A stretch of DNA of 18,149 nt from Chroococcidiopsidaceae cyanobacterium CP_BM_RX_35 (GCA_019242465.1 JAFAVL010000428.1:1-18149), one strand, 5' to 3'. Positions 1 to 9,337 are shown, counted from the stretch's first letter. The notes: generated from the letters alone by a model not told the origin. Numbers and translations are program-made.

Positions 1-1341
1 ACAAGCAGGAGAAAGCAGGACAACACGGGCTTCGTACTGTTTAGCTAGCTCTGCTGCCCTAGGTACAGCTTGCTCCATTATTTCCACAATTTCGTAACTG
101 GAGTAGCCAACCTCCCCTAGGCGTCTAGCAAATCTGTTCGCTGCATCACCAATAAGTAATACTACTGCCACTTTGGCTTGAATTGTTTGCAACCAGTATC
201 TGTCATCCCCTGCTTTAGCTTCACCGCCAGCAATTAGAATCACTGGGCTATTAACTGCAGCTAACCCAACTTGGGCAGCATCGTAATTAGTGGCTTTGCT
301 ATCATTGATGAAATCAATACCTTGCCAAGTGCAGATATGTTCCAGACGATGGAGGACTCCAGGGAAATTGGCAACTGCTTGGACAATCGCCTCTGGCTCA
401 ATCCCAGCTAACCGAGCTGTCATGACTGCCATTAACAGGTTTTGCTGATTGTGTTGCCCTGGCATACGTAAAGTTGCCACCTTTACCAACTGCTGAGGGG
501 CGCTGCTAGGAAGTACCTCCATAACCCAGCCAGCTTCAATATAGACTCCCGTATCACCAATGAGATGCTCTTTGCCTTTTGCACTTGTCCAATAGGCATT
601 AGGCCAATGTTCCACACCCAAGTGTCTTAAGTAAGCATCATCTCCATTGAGCACTTGCTGCTGAGACTGGCGCAGGAGACGGGCTTTGATGTTGTAATAG
701 TTTTCTAATGTGCCGTGACGATCCAGGTGATCGGGTGTAAACGTTGTCCAAACTCCAATGCGTGGGGTAACATCAGCAGCAGACTCGATTTGATAGCTAC
801 TAATTTCGGCAATCACCCAGTCAAGATGAGGGGTGGGTACCTGCTCTGACTCCTGATTGCTCACCTCTAGAGCTAGTTCGCAAGCAGCGTAACCAATGTT
901 ACCGCAGGCAGGCGCATAAAACCCAGCAGTTTGAAAGATTGCAGCAATCAAAGCCGTGGTAGTAGTTTTGCCATTCGTGCCAGTGATCCCTACCCAAGGA
1001 CAGGACTGGAGATGCCGCCAAGCCAGTTCCATTTCGCCAATAGTTTCAATGCCCAGCGATCGCGCTGTGACTAATATAGGCGTATCCCAAGGAACACCAG
1101 GGCTGACAACAATTAGCTGCGGCAGTTTTGAGTTGTCTAACTCTAAAGAGTGACCGAGTTTAACTGTGATGCCGTCGCACTCCAGTTCCTGTTGCTGTTG
1201 GCGAAGGGTTTCAGAGGTACTGCGATCGAGTGCGACAAGCTGCCAACCTTCCCGTTTCAATAATCGTGCTGCGGCAATTCCGGATTTTCCTAATCCGATG
1301 ACATAAGCATGGGGCATATTTAGCCAGAAGTCGCTGATCAT
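1..1341 (-). CDS. murD: UDP-N-acetylmuramoyl-L-alanine--D-glutamate ligase (MurD), 3'-truncated by window edge
   Basis: Cytoplasmic Mur ligase that adds D-glutamate to UDP-MurNAc-L-Ala, using ATP, in peptidoglycan synthesis. Translating the minus strand from the ATG at 1341 gives 447 uninterrupted codons to the window edge. Near the N-terminus is the Rossmann-like [17 protein letters not shown] (about residues 12-28). The ATP-binding P-loop [11 protein letters not shown] is at 118-128, followed later by the family motif [12 protein letters not shown]. The last residues visible are LLSPAC, which in MurD normally continues as ASFDQ, so roughly 20 residues lie outside the window. An internal ATG at 1317 ([10 protein letters not shown]) is an equally plausible start, since neither has a clear Shine-Dalgarno. 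It lies 40 bp downstream of glyS on the same strand, so the two are probably co-transcribed. The family call is secure; only the start is uncertain. Confidence 0.96.
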   Translation of the reverse strand, partial: MISDFWLNMPHAYVIGLGKSGIAAARLLKREGWQLVALDRSTSETLRQQQQELECDGITVKLGHSLELDNSKLPQLIVVSPGVPWDTPILVTARSLGIETIGEMELAWRHLQSCPWVGITGTNGKTTTTALIAAIFQTAGFYAPACGNIGYAACELALEVSNQESEQVPTPHLDWVIAEISSYQIESAADVTPRIGVWTTFTPDHLDRHGTLENYYNIKARLLRQSQQQVLNGDDAYLRHLGVEHWPNAYWTSAKGKEHLIGDTGVYIEAGWVMEVLPSSAPQQLVKVATLRMPGQHNQQNLLMAVMTARLAGIEPEAIVQAVANFPGVLHRLEHICTWQGIDFINDSKATNYDAAQVGLAAVNSPVILIAGGEAKAGDDRYWLQTIQAKVAVVLLIGDAANRFARRLGEVGYSSYEIVEIMEQAVPRAAELAKQYEARVVLLSPAC

Positions 1342-1381
1342 TACCAATTGAACATCGGATAGCGCAAATCGCCAACTAAAA

Positions 1382-3574
1382 TTAGCTTTTGACAATTGCG
1401 CCAAAATCTGCCAGGACTCGCGCATGGTTACGCAGCAATCCTAGTAAGTTCAGCCGATTACGCCTAATTTCTGGATCGGAGTCCATCACTAAAACACTTT
1501 CAGAGCCATCAAAGAAGTTGCTCACGGTGGGGGCAATCTGACTGAGCGATTCTACCAATTGCTGGTAGTCTCGCTCTTGTTGTGCTGCTTGGGTTTGTGG
1601 TACCAGCTGGACCAAGGCGTTGTAAAAGGCTGGCTCTGATGATTTTTCAAATAGTTCTGGAGATATCACCCCACTTGGGTTCATTTGTCGCGTATCTAAA
1701 TTTCCCTGTGCTGCTAAACGGGTAGAGCGGTTGACAGTTTCGTAAATTTTGTCTAGGGCGCCGTTGTTGCGAATGGTTTGGAGAAACAAGGCGCGATCGC
1801 GCACATCTAATAAATCCTGGAGCGCCCGCATTTCAAATTCGGGGTCGTTTTCTCCTAGAACCGCATTGACCAAATCGTAATCGATGAGCCGTTCTTCTTG
1901 TAGTTGGCTTCTGATGCGTTGTCGGAAAAATTCTTGTAACTGTTGCAGTAGGCGATCAAACTGAGTTTTGCGGTGGGCAGCGACAAAATCTGCAACAATT
2001 TGACCTAAGAGCTGGTACAAGTTGATAGGTAAATCGGCAGTCCAGGTGATATTGATGATGGCATTGGCAGCACGGCGGAGCGCAAAGGGGTCAGAAGAAC
2101 CTGTAGGCAGCATTCCCAATCCGAAGATACTGACTAAGGTGTCGAGGCGATCGGCTAAACCTACGACTTGACCAACTAAAGTTTGCGGTAATTGGTCACT
2201 GGCAGAGCGGGGCAAGTAATGCTCAACAATTGCCGTTGCGACTGCTGCTGGTTCACCACTTGCTAAGGCATACTTCTGCCCCATTACCCCTTGTAACTCA
2301 GGAAATTCATACACCATCTGGGTAACGAGGTCAGCCTTACATAGCATCGCTGCTCGTTGAATCAATAGGCGCTCATCGGTTGCTAATTGTAGTTGCTCAG
2401 TTATTTGCTCTGCAACCTGGCTCAAGCGCTCCACCTTAGCCAGCATTGAACCCAAATCTTCCTGGAAGGTTACTTGCGCCAGCTGGGGTAAATAACTCTC
2501 TAATAGCTTGGCGCTATCAGCTTTGTAGAAAAATTGCCCATCTGCTAACCGGGCGCGGATCACCCGTTCATTGCCTCTGGCAATGATGTCTGATTGAGCG
2601 GGATCGCCGTTAGAAACTGTGATGAAGTAAGGTAACAGTGTTGGGGAGACCGCTTCAACAAAAACCGGAAAATAGCGCTGGTGAGTCACCATCACTGTGG
2701 TAATGACCTCTGGCGGCAAATTTAGAAATTCCGAATCAAATTTTCCCACAACGGCTGAAGGCCATTCTACGAGGTTTGTGACTTCCTCCAACAATTCTGG
2801 ATACATCACGATATGACCATCCAATTGCTTAGCAGCTACCTGAACTTGCTCTTGGATTTTGGCTTGACGTGTAGCGGGATCGACCTCCACAAATGCAGAG
2901 CGTAGGCTTGCGACATAATCTGTCGCCTGGGGAATTATGACTGGTTCTGGATGCAAGACCCGATGACCTTGAGAAACGCGATCACTGGCGATCGTTTCTG
3001 AACCATTCACTATTTGCAATGGCAGCACAGCATCATCTAGTAAAGCGACCAACCAGACAATTGGTCGGGAAAACTTAAGATCCCCATCTCCCCAACGCAT
3101 TAACCGCTTACCTTCCAAACCCAAAATCCACTGTAAAGATAGGTCTGTCAAAATTTCAGATGTAGGGCGTCCGGGGATATTCTTTTGCACAAACACAAAT
3201 TCCCCTTTCTCCGTGGCTCGAACTTCCAGTGCCTCAAGTTCTACACCCTGCTTGCGGACAAATCCCTCTAACGCCTTGGTGGGTTTGCCATCCTTGTATG
3301 CTGTTGCGGCTGGTGGTCCTTTGATCTCTTCTGCTCGGTTTGGTTGCTGGGATGGTAGATCATGAATCAAGACAGCGAGGCGACGGGGGGTGCCGTAAAC
3401 TTCAACTGCCTCAGTTGTGAGGCTGTATTCCGTAAGACTAGTAGGGATGAGCGATCGCCATTGCTCGATAGCGTCATCAATAAAGCTTGCGGGTAATTCT
3501 TCCGTCCCGACTTCTAAAAGAAACGTTAAATTACCTCTGTCAGCTTTTTCAGATAAAGGTTGTGTACTTTCCAT
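1382..3574 (-). CDS. glyS: Glycyl-tRNA synthetase beta subunit
   Basis: Beta subunit of the bacterial alpha2beta2 glycyl-tRNA synthetase, which charges tRNA-Gly in the cytoplasm. It binds tRNA; the catalytic alpha subunit (glyQ) is not in this window, as is common when the two genes are unlinked. The 730-residue product has the usual length. It opens with the family signature [18 protein letters not shown] (about residues 19-36) and contains [17 protein letters not shown] and [12 protein letters not shown], all characteristic of GlyS. The C-terminus ([17 protein letters not shown]) belongs to the DALR-like anticodon-binding region. The start is the ATG at 3574. There is no strong Shine-Dalgarno, but the GlyS signature begins only about 18 residues in, so little room exists for another start. 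It is followed after 40 bp by murD on the same strand. Confidence 0.97.
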   Translation of the reverse strand: MESTQPLSEKADRGNLTFLLEVGTEELPASFIDDAIEQWRSLIPTSLTEYSLTTEAVEVYGTPRRLAVLIHDLPSQQPNRAEEIKGPPAATAYKDGKPTKALEGFVRKQGVELEALEVRATEKGEFVFVQKNIPGRPTSEILTDLSLQWILGLEGKRLMRWGDGDLKFSRPIVWLVALLDDAVLPLQIVNGSETIASDRVSQGHRVLHPEPVIIPQATDYVASLRSAFVEVDPATRQAKIQEQVQVAAKQLDGHIVMYPELLEEVTNLVEWPSAVVGKFDSEFLNLPPEVITTVMVTHQRYFPVFVEAVSPTLLPYFITVSNGDPAQSDIIARGNERVIRARLADGQFFYKADSAKLLESYLPQLAQVTFQEDLGSMLAKVERLSQVAEQITEQLQLATDERLLIQRAAMLCKADLVTQMVYEFPELQGVMGQKYALASGEPAAVATAIVEHYLPRSASDQLPQTLVGQVVGLADRLDTLVSIFGLGMLPTGSSDPFALRRAANAIINITWTADLPINLYQLLGQIVADFVAAHRKTQFDRLLQQLQEFFRQRIRSQLQEERLIDYDLVNAVLGENDPEFEMRALQDLLDVRDRALFLQTIRNNGALDKIYETVNRSTRLAAQGNLDTRQMNPSGVISPELFEKSSEPAFYNALVQLVPQTQAAQQERDYQQLVESLSQIAPTVSNFFDGSESVLVMDSDPEIRRNRLNLLGLLRNHARVLADFGAIVKS

Positions 3575-3704
3575 GCCGCTAATTTCTTACTTCCTTCTTA
3601 CTATCGTTGTCTACGGTGATTATTTTATGTGCAAGATAAAGTAGGAACTACAGATTGCTGCCAAACTCGCCAACTGCACTTGCAAGTCAGAGTTTGTTTA
3701 GCAG

Positions 3705-4763
3705 ATGCTTAAGACTAAATCAGTCATGTCACATACTGTTAAGACCAAGAAAAGTAAGTCGCTTCCTCCAGGGCTGATTGTCAGGCTCGGAAAGTTTGTG
3801 TGGACAACCCTCTGGCAACTGATGATGTCAAGGCTGGCTCCGCGCAATCAGTCGGGAGAATACATTCGCCCTGTCAGCCAGTTTAGGCATTTCGTTGGGA
3901 CAGATGCAGAGAACCCGTATCAACCAGCTGTAGGGCGTTATTGTCTCTACGTTGGGCTAGGATGCCCTTGGGCGCACCGAACTCTTGTTGTTCGGGCACT
4001 CAAGGGACTCGAAGACGCCATCTCAGTGTCTATTGCGTCACCCTCAGCAAATGAGGGGATCTGGGTATTTGACCACGAGCAGGAGGGTTGCCGTTCGCTG
4101 CCAGAACTTTATCAACTTGCAGTACCAGGCTATAACGGTCGTTGTACGGTGCCAGTGTTGTGGGATAAAGAGACAAAGGCAATTGTCAACAACGAGAGTG
4201 CGGAGACTATAGTAATGCTGAACTCGGCATTCAATCAGTTTGCCAAGCAGCCCGCACTAGATCTCTACCCGGAGGAGCTGAAGGAGACAATTGATCGATG
4301 GAATGAGAAGATCTACCACGCAGTAAATAATGGTGTATACCGCTGTGGCTTTGCACAGACTCAGGCTGCATACGATCGAGCCTGTGCTGAGCTATTCGCT
4401 GCCCTAGATGAGATTGACGTAGTGCTTGCCACGAATCGATATCTCTGTGGGCAACAAGTCACGCTTGCAGATGTTCGTCTGTTCACCACACTGTTCCGCT
4501 TTGATGTTGTCTACTACGGACTGTTCAAGTGCAACCGCAGGAGAATTCAGGACTATAAGAACCTAGGACCATATTTGCGTGAGCTATATCAGTTGCCTGG
4601 CGTCGCTAGCACCTGCGACTTAGAAGCAGTAAAGCGTGATTACTATGGCAATCTGTTCCCACTCAATCCAGGTGGCATCATTCCCTCTGGTCCAGATATG
4701 ACTAGCCTACTTGAACCTCACGGTCGCGAACTTCTTGGTAAAGAGCTGTCCCGACAAGATTAG
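3705..4763 (+). CDS. Glutathione S-transferase, Xi class (glutathionyl-hydroquinone reductase, YqjG/ECM4-like)
   Basis: Members of this class reduce glutathionyl-hydroquinones with glutathione through a catalytic cysteine; the cellular substrate here is unknown. The 352-residue protein has the class-defining active site CPWAHR with Cys87, in a thioredoxin-like N-terminal domain (about residues 75-175, including the cis-Pro strand CTVPVLWD and the glutathione-contacting NNESAETI). An all-helical C-terminal GST domain follows, with YLCGQQVTLADVRLFTTLFR and the family tail DYYGNLFPLNPGGIIPSGP. The start chosen is the ATG at 3705; an in-frame ATG at 3726 (MSHTVKTKK) is possible because the first 40 residues are poorly conserved in the family. 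It is divergent from glyS (130 bp apart) and convergent with the Rieske oxygenase, the two stop codons being separated by a single base. Confidence 0.92.
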   Translation: MLKTKSVMSHTVKTKKSKSLPPGLIVRLGKFVWTTLWQLMMSRLAPRNQSGEYIRPVSQFRHFVGTDAENPYQPAVGRYCLYVGLGCPWAHRTLVVRALKGLEDAISVSIASPSANEGIWVFDHEQEGCRSLPELYQLAVPGYNGRCTVPVLWDKETKAIVNNESAETIVMLNSAFNQFAKQPALDLYPEELKETIDRWNEKIYHAVNNGVYRCGFAQTQAAYDRACAELFAALDEIDVVLATNRYLCGQQVTLADVRLFTTLFRFDVVYYGLFKCNRRRIQDYKNLGPYLRELYQLPGVASTCDLEAVKRDYYGNLFPLNPGGIIPSGPDMTSLLEPHGRELLGKELSRQD

Positions 4764-4764
4764 C

Positions 4765-6204
4765 TTATCGCTTTTTCTCCGGCAGATTCCGTGAAGGTAC
4801 GTCTCGACCTTGATAAAATCGCTGCTCTAATTGTCCCAGTCCTAACCATATTGCACTCAAGGCTAGGGCGATTACCGTTGAGATTGCAAGGGTAGTTGTT
4901 TCGCTAAGGGACGCAAGCAGTGGCACTGTTGTCCAGTCGATCGCTGTAGTGACTGCCAACCCCAGTCTGATCCTTTTAATGTTGGCTAGCGCTGTCTTAC
5001 AGCTGGCGCACTTCAGTGTGTGTGAGTAGTATCGGTCTAGCAGCTTTTCCCGGGACTGTGTTGGCGGTAAAGTTCCTTCTGGAAATGGGTCAGCGTTGTA
5101 ATGGTTCACCCACTGGCGCAATTGCAATACAAAGTTATCGGCTTTTGTCGGCAGGTAGAATGCCTTAGCAAAGTTAGCGCTGCCTCCAGCCGCCTCTAGA
5201 TAACGCTCCTGGTAGTGCAGGAAAATTTGGTCATCTTCTAGGATGGCATTCTGCTGAATGTGAGAGTACCAGCGCGGCGTCAGCTTGATGAATATGCTGG
5301 GCAGCTCAGAGGCAAACTTGAAAGGAAAGCGGGCAAAGAGCCGACACTCGCCTTTACGAATTGGCGTAGCGTAGACAACAGTTAACGTTCTGCCAAACTG
5401 CTTAGAGGTCAGGTCGTGCCACATTAAGCTAGGTGCAATGAACGTCGTATCTTGCCGTCCCAGCGTCCCACGTCGCGGTCCTTCCTGCCACATCCCTTTA
5501 AACCCTTGCCTGCCAGCCTCGATTGTCTCCAGCTCAACTGGACCCGCATTGGTGCGGTTTCCAACTGAAGGGTGGTGTGTGTAGGGGACATGGCTGGCAT
5601 CTAGTACGTTCTCCAAAAGCGTCAGCGCATCGTAAGGTAGGTCCCTAAAGGTGTTAAGGCAAACCCATTCCTCAGGCGATTCCTCTAGTGGCTCGACAAT
5701 GGGCACAATAGTTTTTGTAGCGTTTTCTATCTGACCAGGGTAGACAAATAACAGCCCCTGGCGCTCAGTTGTTGGTAGCGACGCCACGCAAGCTCTTGCA
5801 GAGACTTGTGCCATTCCGCCCTCTACCTGCTGCGGAATGCGATCGCAATTGCCAGTCCCAGAGAAAGCCCAGCCGTGGTAAGGGCACTCCAAGAGCCCAT
5901 CTTCCGCGATCCTGCCTTCCGAGAGTGGTGCTAAGCGGTGAGGGCATTTATCCTCGAACACCCTCCAACACTCTGTCTGCTGCTCCCACCACACGACAAG
6001 GTTTCTGCCAAGCAGAGTAAAAGTGGTCAGCTGCGACTTGTCAAGGTCTTCGATGTAATAGATAGGATACCACGCCTCTTGCCAGTCGAAACCAGCTGGG
6101 TTGCTGCCGCCTGCGGACAACTCGTTGACATGGCAATTGTCTACAGCCACTCCAGATAACTTATTTTTGTCCCGTTCCACTTGATTGTTTTGATTGAGAA
6201 ACAT
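4765..6204 (-). CDS. Rieske non-heme iron oxygenase, pheophorbide a oxygenase/Lls1-Tic55 family
   Basis: Plant relatives open the ring of pheophorbide a (PaO) or act on other tetrapyrroles or the chloroplast envelope (PTC52, Tic55); the substrate in cyanobacteria cannot be told from sequence. Counting from the ATG at 6204 (479 residues), the Rieske 2Fe-2S ligands are C87-x-H89 and C107-x2-H110. The mononuclear iron site is D202-x2-H205-x4-H210 within NVLDASHVPYTHH. Near the C-terminus is CASC (C399/C402), the redox CxxC typical of this family, followed by two hydrophobic segments (about 413-433 and 437-458) that would anchor it to a membrane. The reading frame extends to a TTG at 6216, but the ATG at 6204 is preferred; a GTG at 6180 is also possible because conserved sequence starts only at about residue 39. 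A small ORF overlaps this start region. It is convergent with the GST gene. Confidence 0.92.
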   Translation of the reverse strand: MFLNQNNQVERDKNKLSGVAVDNCHVNELSAGGSNPAGFDWQEAWYPIYYIEDLDKSQLTTFTLLGRNLVVWWEQQTECWRVFEDKCPHRLAPLSEGRIAEDGLLECPYHGWAFSGTGNCDRIPQQVEGGMAQVSARACVASLPTTERQGLLFVYPGQIENATKTIVPIVEPLEESPEEWVCLNTFRDLPYDALTLLENVLDASHVPYTHHPSVGNRTNAGPVELETIEAGRQGFKGMWQEGPRRGTLGRQDTTFIAPSLMWHDLTSKQFGRTLTVVYATPIRKGECRLFARFPFKFASELPSIFIKLTPRWYSHIQQNAILEDDQIFLHYQERYLEAAGGSANFAKAFYLPTKADNFVLQLRQWVNHYNADPFPEGTLPPTQSREKLLDRYYSHTLKCASCKTALANIKRIRLGLAVTTAIDWTTVPLLASLSETTTLAISTVIALALSAIWLGLGQLEQRFYQGRDVPSRNLPEKKR

Positions 6205-6316
6205 TTGATGACGCAAAATTAGATGCAGAAGAGGTTTTTCCTTGATAAATACTAAAAATACCGCTCAATAGCAAAGAAGTTACAAAAATACAAGAAACAA
6301 CTTTGAGAGTTTTCAT
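6161..6316 (-). CDS. Small ORF, 51 residues, hydrophobic N-terminus (hypothetical)
   Basis: I do not recognise this product. The ATG at 6316 opens 51 codons ending in TAA at 6161; an in-frame TGA lies two codons upstream, so no longer version exists. The N-terminus MKTLKVVSCIFVTSLLLSGI has two lysines followed by a 17-19 residue hydrophobic run, as in a signal peptide or single membrane anchor. The remaining 30 residues are rich in Ser, Gln and Lys. It overlaps the 5' end of the Rieske oxygenase gene by 44 bases in a different frame, an arrangement compatible with translational coupling. There is only a weak GGA about 14 bases upstream and no proper Shine-Dalgarno. It could be a real small secreted or membrane peptide, the stub of a decayed secreted protein, or chance. 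Confidence 0.35.
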   Translation of the reverse strand: MKTLKVVSCIFVTSLLLSGIFSIYQGKTSSASNFASSNVSQSKQSSGTGQK

Positions 6317-6502
6317 AAATCAGATCTTTATTCCATAATCAAGCTCCAGAACCAAATTAACGCTCTACTTGCTAGCATTCCTAGCGAATTTTTACTGAAT
6401 AACTCACAACTTGATTGGTGATGACACTTAAGTAAGTAGCAATTCTTTACAAAGTGGTTCATGCTTCATTAGAAAATTACAATGAACGATGAGCTATGAA
6501 CC

Positions 6503-7063
6503 CTAATTAGCGTCTCCATCTGTATAGAATTGCAGTCTTCCATAGCCAATAAATTGACCAACAGCTTGCTCTCCAGGTGGAAAGGCTGTAACGCCAAATA
6601 GGTAGATGCCGTCATATAAGGGATTGCGGATAGTCCGCAGGGCGATTGTCACCGTCTTGCCTGGGGGCACAGGTGGGTCAAAGGTTACAGCGATCTGCTG
6701 CGAGGAGCGATCGCTCTTAGTAGGGGGTTGAAGTGTCAGCTTTGGTCCTTGGTGTTCTTGTGTGCCTTCAAAGGCACGGTTGGCTTTTAAATCGAAGCGA
6801 ATAGGTTCGCTCCCCTCAGTCTGAGAGAAAGTAACTCTTTGGAGGGGTTCGCCAGCATTAACTGGCACATCAAGGGTGAAGAAGTATGTCGTGTCCCATG
6901 CCTTTGTTTCAACGTAAGGCGTCTTGGCAGCAACCAAAAGCGGCGGCTGAGTAAAGGTAATAGTGCCATCAGCTCTTTTAAATGCATAAGCCATCGGGTG
7001 GGGAAGTAACAATCCAACGCTGATGAAGAACAGGGTGCTAAGGAAATTAGAGGCGGACTTCAT
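6503..7063 (-). CDS. Secreted DUF2808-family protein
   Basis: A 186-residue cyanobacterial protein of unknown function. It has a clear signal peptide: MKSASN, then a hydrophobic core (FLSTLFFISVGLLL) and an AYA-type cleavage site at about residue 27, so it should be exported to the periplasm. The mature part matches the DUF2808 pattern I know: FTQPPLLVAAKTPY near the start, then YFFTLDVPVNAGEPLQRVTF, VTFDPPVPPGKTVTIALR, and a closing NPLYDGIYLFGVTAFPPG with GQFIGYGRLQFY. The ATG at 7063 is the start, placing the signal peptide directly at the N-terminus. It is divergent from the membrane acyltransferase-like gene (76 bp between starts) and separated by about 190 bp from the small ORF downstream. 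No partner suggests a role. Confidence 0.85.
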   Translation of the reverse strand: MKSASNFLSTLFFISVGLLLPHPMAYAFKRADGTITFTQPPLLVAAKTPYVETKAWDTTYFFTLDVPVNAGEPLQRVTFSQTEGSEPIRFDLKANRAFEGTQEHQGPKLTLQPPTKSDRSSQQIAVTFDPPVPPGKTVTIALRTIRNPLYDGIYLFGVTAFPPGEQAVGQFIGYGRLQFYTDGDAN

Positions 7064-7128
7064 AAAAATTGGTTAAAAGAATGAGGTAGATTAAAAGACT
7101 TCAGGCTTAGCCAGTCAGATATAGCGGT

Positions 7129-7133
7129 GGAGG
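7129..7133 (+). promoter_or_regulatory. Strong Shine-Dalgarno (GGAGG) that selects a TTG start
   Basis: GGAGG lies 6 bases upstream of the TTG at 7140. The first in-frame ATG (7155) would be 21 bases away, too far for this site, so TTG is the likely initiation codon of the downstream gene. Confidence 0.6.
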
Positions 7134-7139
7134 CAAAAC

Positions 7140-8606
7140 TTGACTGACCTAAACATGCAAGACACTATTCCTACTCCTGTAGTAACCCAGAGACGGGCTT
7201 ACGCACTGGATGCGCTACGAGGATTTGCTATTTTAGCTATGGTGCTGTCTGGAACTATAGAGTACAAAATATTACCAGCGTGGATGTATCACGCCCAAGA
7301 GCCACCGCCAACTCATACCTTCAATCCTAGTCTAGCTGGTTTAACCTGGGTTGATCTTGTATTTCCCCTCTTCCTATTTTCCATGGGAGCAGCCATCCCA
7401 CTGGCGCTATCTCGTCGCTTAGCAAAAGGATTGACTAAAGGCAGAATTATTTTATCCATTCTCAAAAGAGGATTTCTCTTAGGATCATTTGCTATAGTTT
7501 TGCAGCACCTTAGACCACAGGTCATTGATCCGGACACAACTCAGCAAACATGGTGGATTGCCTTGTTAGGGTTTTTGCTACTATTTTTGATGTTTGTCCG
7601 CTGGCCAGACTCGCGATTGATTGGTTTGTGTAGAGCGATTACGTTTGGTGCTTGGTGTACCACAATTATACTCTTGGCTTTCCTCCGATATCCAGACGGA
7701 GGTGGATTTTCTGTTTATCGCAGCGATATTATTTTGATTGTTCTAACAAATACTGCTGTTTTTGGCTCAATTATCTGGTTATTTACCTGCTCGAATTTAC
7801 TATTACGTTTGGGAAGTCTAGGATTGTTGCTAGCCTTGCGGCTGTCTACTACGGCTCATGGTTGGATTGCTTGGCTTTGGGCTGCAAGTGGAAAACCAAT
7901 TTCTCCCATATCATGGATTTTTCATTTTGAGTATTTGCAGTATTTATTTTTGGTTATTCCTGGAACAATTGCTGGCGATCTCATCCTCGCTTGGATGCAA
8001 ACTTTAATTACATCTGATAGTAACCAATCGTATTGGTCAAAGTCTCGCTTTTATAGCATCATTACTTTTGTGTTTGCGATCTGTATAACGTTACTGATTG
8101 GCTTACAAGCTCGATGGGTATGGCAAACAACCTTAGTAAGTGCGGCAATTTGTGTGGCTGGCTATTTCCTATTTGTAAAACCAGTGACTCCAACAGAAAA
8201 ACTACTTAACAGTCTTTACTTATGGGGAGTTTATTGGCTGAGCATTGGCTTACTTTTTGAACCGTATCAAGGCGGTATCAAGAAAGATTCGCCAACTATA
8301 AGTTATTTCTTTGTAACTGCTGGGATGGCACTATTTATTTTAATTGCCTTCACTGTCATGATAGATATCCTAAACCAGCAAAAATGGACAAAACTCTTAA
8401 TAGATAATGGGCAAAATCCTATGATTGCCTATGTTGGATTCGCTAACTTGCTTTGGCCTATTCTCGCCTTGACCCAACTTGAACCAATAATTGTAGAGCA
8501 TACCCGAACCCCAATATTTGGATTCCTAAAAGGGCTAGTCTATACTGCAATCGTAGCGTTAGTTGTGAGCTTTTTTACTAGAATGAAGCTCTTTTGGAGA
8601 ACTTAG
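7140..8606 (+). CDS. Multi-pass membrane protein, NagX/HGSNAT-like (DUF5009/COG4299) acyltransferase family
   Basis: A 488-residue inner-membrane protein. The signature is at the N-terminus: RRAYALDALRGFAILAMVL (about residues 18-36), followed by TWVDLVFPLFLFSMGAAIPLAL, as in the family that includes bacterial NagX and the catalytic region of eukaryotic heparan-alpha-glucosaminide N-acetyltransferase. Hydrophobic segments then follow throughout the chain, about 10-12 in all, ending in GFLKGLVYTAIVALVVSFFTRMKLFW. By analogy it would carry out or assist transmembrane acetylation of a sugar, but no bacterial substrate is established and nothing nearby suggests one. The start is the TTG at 7140 because of the GGAGG 6 bases before it. 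It is convergent with the methyltransferase remnant, leaving 10 bp between their stops. Confidence 0.8.
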   Translation: MTDLNMQDTIPTPVVTQRRAYALDALRGFAILAMVLSGTIEYKILPAWMYHAQEPPPTHTFNPSLAGLTWVDLVFPLFLFSMGAAIPLALSRRLAKGLTKGRIILSILKRGFLLGSFAIVLQHLRPQVIDPDTTQQTWWIALLGFLLLFLMFVRWPDSRLIGLCRAITFGAWCTTIILLAFLRYPDGGGFSVYRSDIILIVLTNTAVFGSIIWLFTCSNLLLRLGSLGLLLALRLSTTAHGWIAWLWAASGKPISPISWIFHFEYLQYLFLVIPGTIAGDLILAWMQTLITSDSNQSYWSKSRFYSIITFVFAICITLLIGLQARWVWQTTLVSAAICVAGYFLFVKPVTPTEKLLNSLYLWGVYWLSIGLLFEPYQGGIKKDSPTISYFFVTAGMALFILIAFTVMIDILNQQKWTKLLIDNGQNPMIAYVGFANLLWPILALTQLEPIIVEHTRTPIFGFLKGLVYTAIVALVVSFFTRMKLFWRT

Positions 8607-8616
8607 CGTTTTCAGG

Positions 8617-8724
8617 CTATTTGCCAACAAATCCACCGAATACAGCCAACTCATAGTATTTCCAAGGCACTGCGACTGTCCCAAATCCAGCCTGAGTTAG
8701 CATCTCCAGATGAGCTGTTACAGT
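8617..8724 (-). pseudogene. 3' end of a class I SAM-dependent methyltransferase gene (fragment)
   Basis: In the frame from ACT at 8724 to the TAG at 8617 the translation reads TVTAHLEMLTQAGFGTVAVP and then WKYYELAVFGGFVGK. This resembles the C-terminal end of cyanobacterial class I methyltransferases (HLxMLxxAGF followed by a VPWKYYxxAVFGG strand). Only about 35 of some 200 or more residues remain. The upstream part is replaced by the IstB fragment, the join being at about 8722-8728, where the IstB frame stops. No SAM-binding motif is left, so it cannot be functional. The match is from memory of the family and should be confirmed by a protein search. Confidence 0.5.
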
Positions 8725-9044
8725 TCCCTCATATCTAGCTGGATGAGAGAACGTGCAATGCCTGCAGCTAAATGTGTCTTGCCGATTCCAGAGGGACCAA
8801 AGAGTAATGAGTTCTCTCCCCGTTGCAACCAGCTAGAGTCTTGGGCTAAGTTCAGGACTTGTGCCGCATTGACACTGGGACAGCAGGTGAAATCAAAGCT
8901 AGCAAGAGACTTACTCCGAGGTAATCCTGCCTCTTGGAGATAGCGTTCGACCCGGCTGGAGTAACTTTGTTGTTGTTCGAGTTCACATAAAGCTGGCAGA
9001 AACTGCCCGTAAGTCCAGCCCTGTTGAGTTGCAAGTCTAGGCAA
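8718..9044 (-). pseudogene. IstB-like helper ATPase of an IS21-family element, C-terminally truncated
   Basis: IstB is the AAA+ ATPase that helps the IstA transposase of IS21 elements choose targets. The frame from 9044 (TTG) to the stop at 8718 gives 108 residues. The IstB N-terminal region is present (PRLATQQGWTYGQFLPALCE, then YSSRVERYLQEAGLPRSKSL), as is the Walker A motif GPSGIGKT at residues 83-90. The protein then ends at SLIQLDMREL, whereas IstB normally runs to about 250 residues with Walker B and sensor motifs. All of that is missing, replaced by the methyltransferase tail. Upstream it abuts the IstA fragment in another frame. It is certainly non-functional as an ATPase. Confidence 0.8.
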
Positions 9045-9337
9045 AACTCTGCCACTGCCGCTGCACGGTAATTGACGCTCTGGGCACGCCGTTTATTGCT
9101 ATCAGTTGGGGTATAGATTCTCGTTAGTTCCACGACTTGTTGGTTGCCCAAAAAGCCGAGTAAGCGGTCCTGGTAAAGATGTACAGTCAAGCGCTGCCCA
9201 ATCAGTTGTGCCGGAACGCTGTAGAGCAGGCAGCGGACTGTAATGGTGCTGTGGCTCGTCACACAAACACTGAGAACTTCGTAGTCAGCTAAACGATGCA
9301 CTGGTAGAGGTTGCAGATGCAGCTTTTCCTCAATCCA
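8725..9337 (-). mobile_element. IS21-family insertion sequence remnant (istA 3' part plus istB 5' part)
   Basis: The order istA then istB on one strand is that of IS21. Only the C-terminal end of IstA and the first third of IstB survive, and the IstA end itself jumps straight into the IstB region, so there is at least one internal deletion besides loss of both outer ends. No terminal inverted repeats or target duplication can be recognised, as expected if both ends are gone. The element cannot move by itself. Confidence 0.7.
9065..9337 (-). pseudogene. IstA transposase C-terminal fragment (IS21 family)
   Basis: About 91 residues in the frame that continues from the NB-ARC fragment. They begin EEKLHLQPLPVHRLADYEVL and continue through TVRCLLYSVPAQLIGQRLTV and VVELTRIYTPTDSNKRRA to SVNYR. 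This is the beta-barrel-like C-terminal domain of Mu/IS21-type transposases that follows the DDE core. The DDE catalytic residues and DNA-binding N-terminus are absent. After SVNYR the IstA-like sequence stops and the DNA enters the IstB gene in a different frame, so the usual last 80-100 residues of IstA are deleted. There is no start codon of its own; it is read only as part of the in-frame chimera starting at 9697. Confidence 0.75.

Noticed and set aside
956..1153. 65-codon plus-strand ORF
   Set aside because: It lies wholly inside murD on the other strand; its sequence is the antisense of the MurD P-loop region and resembles no family.
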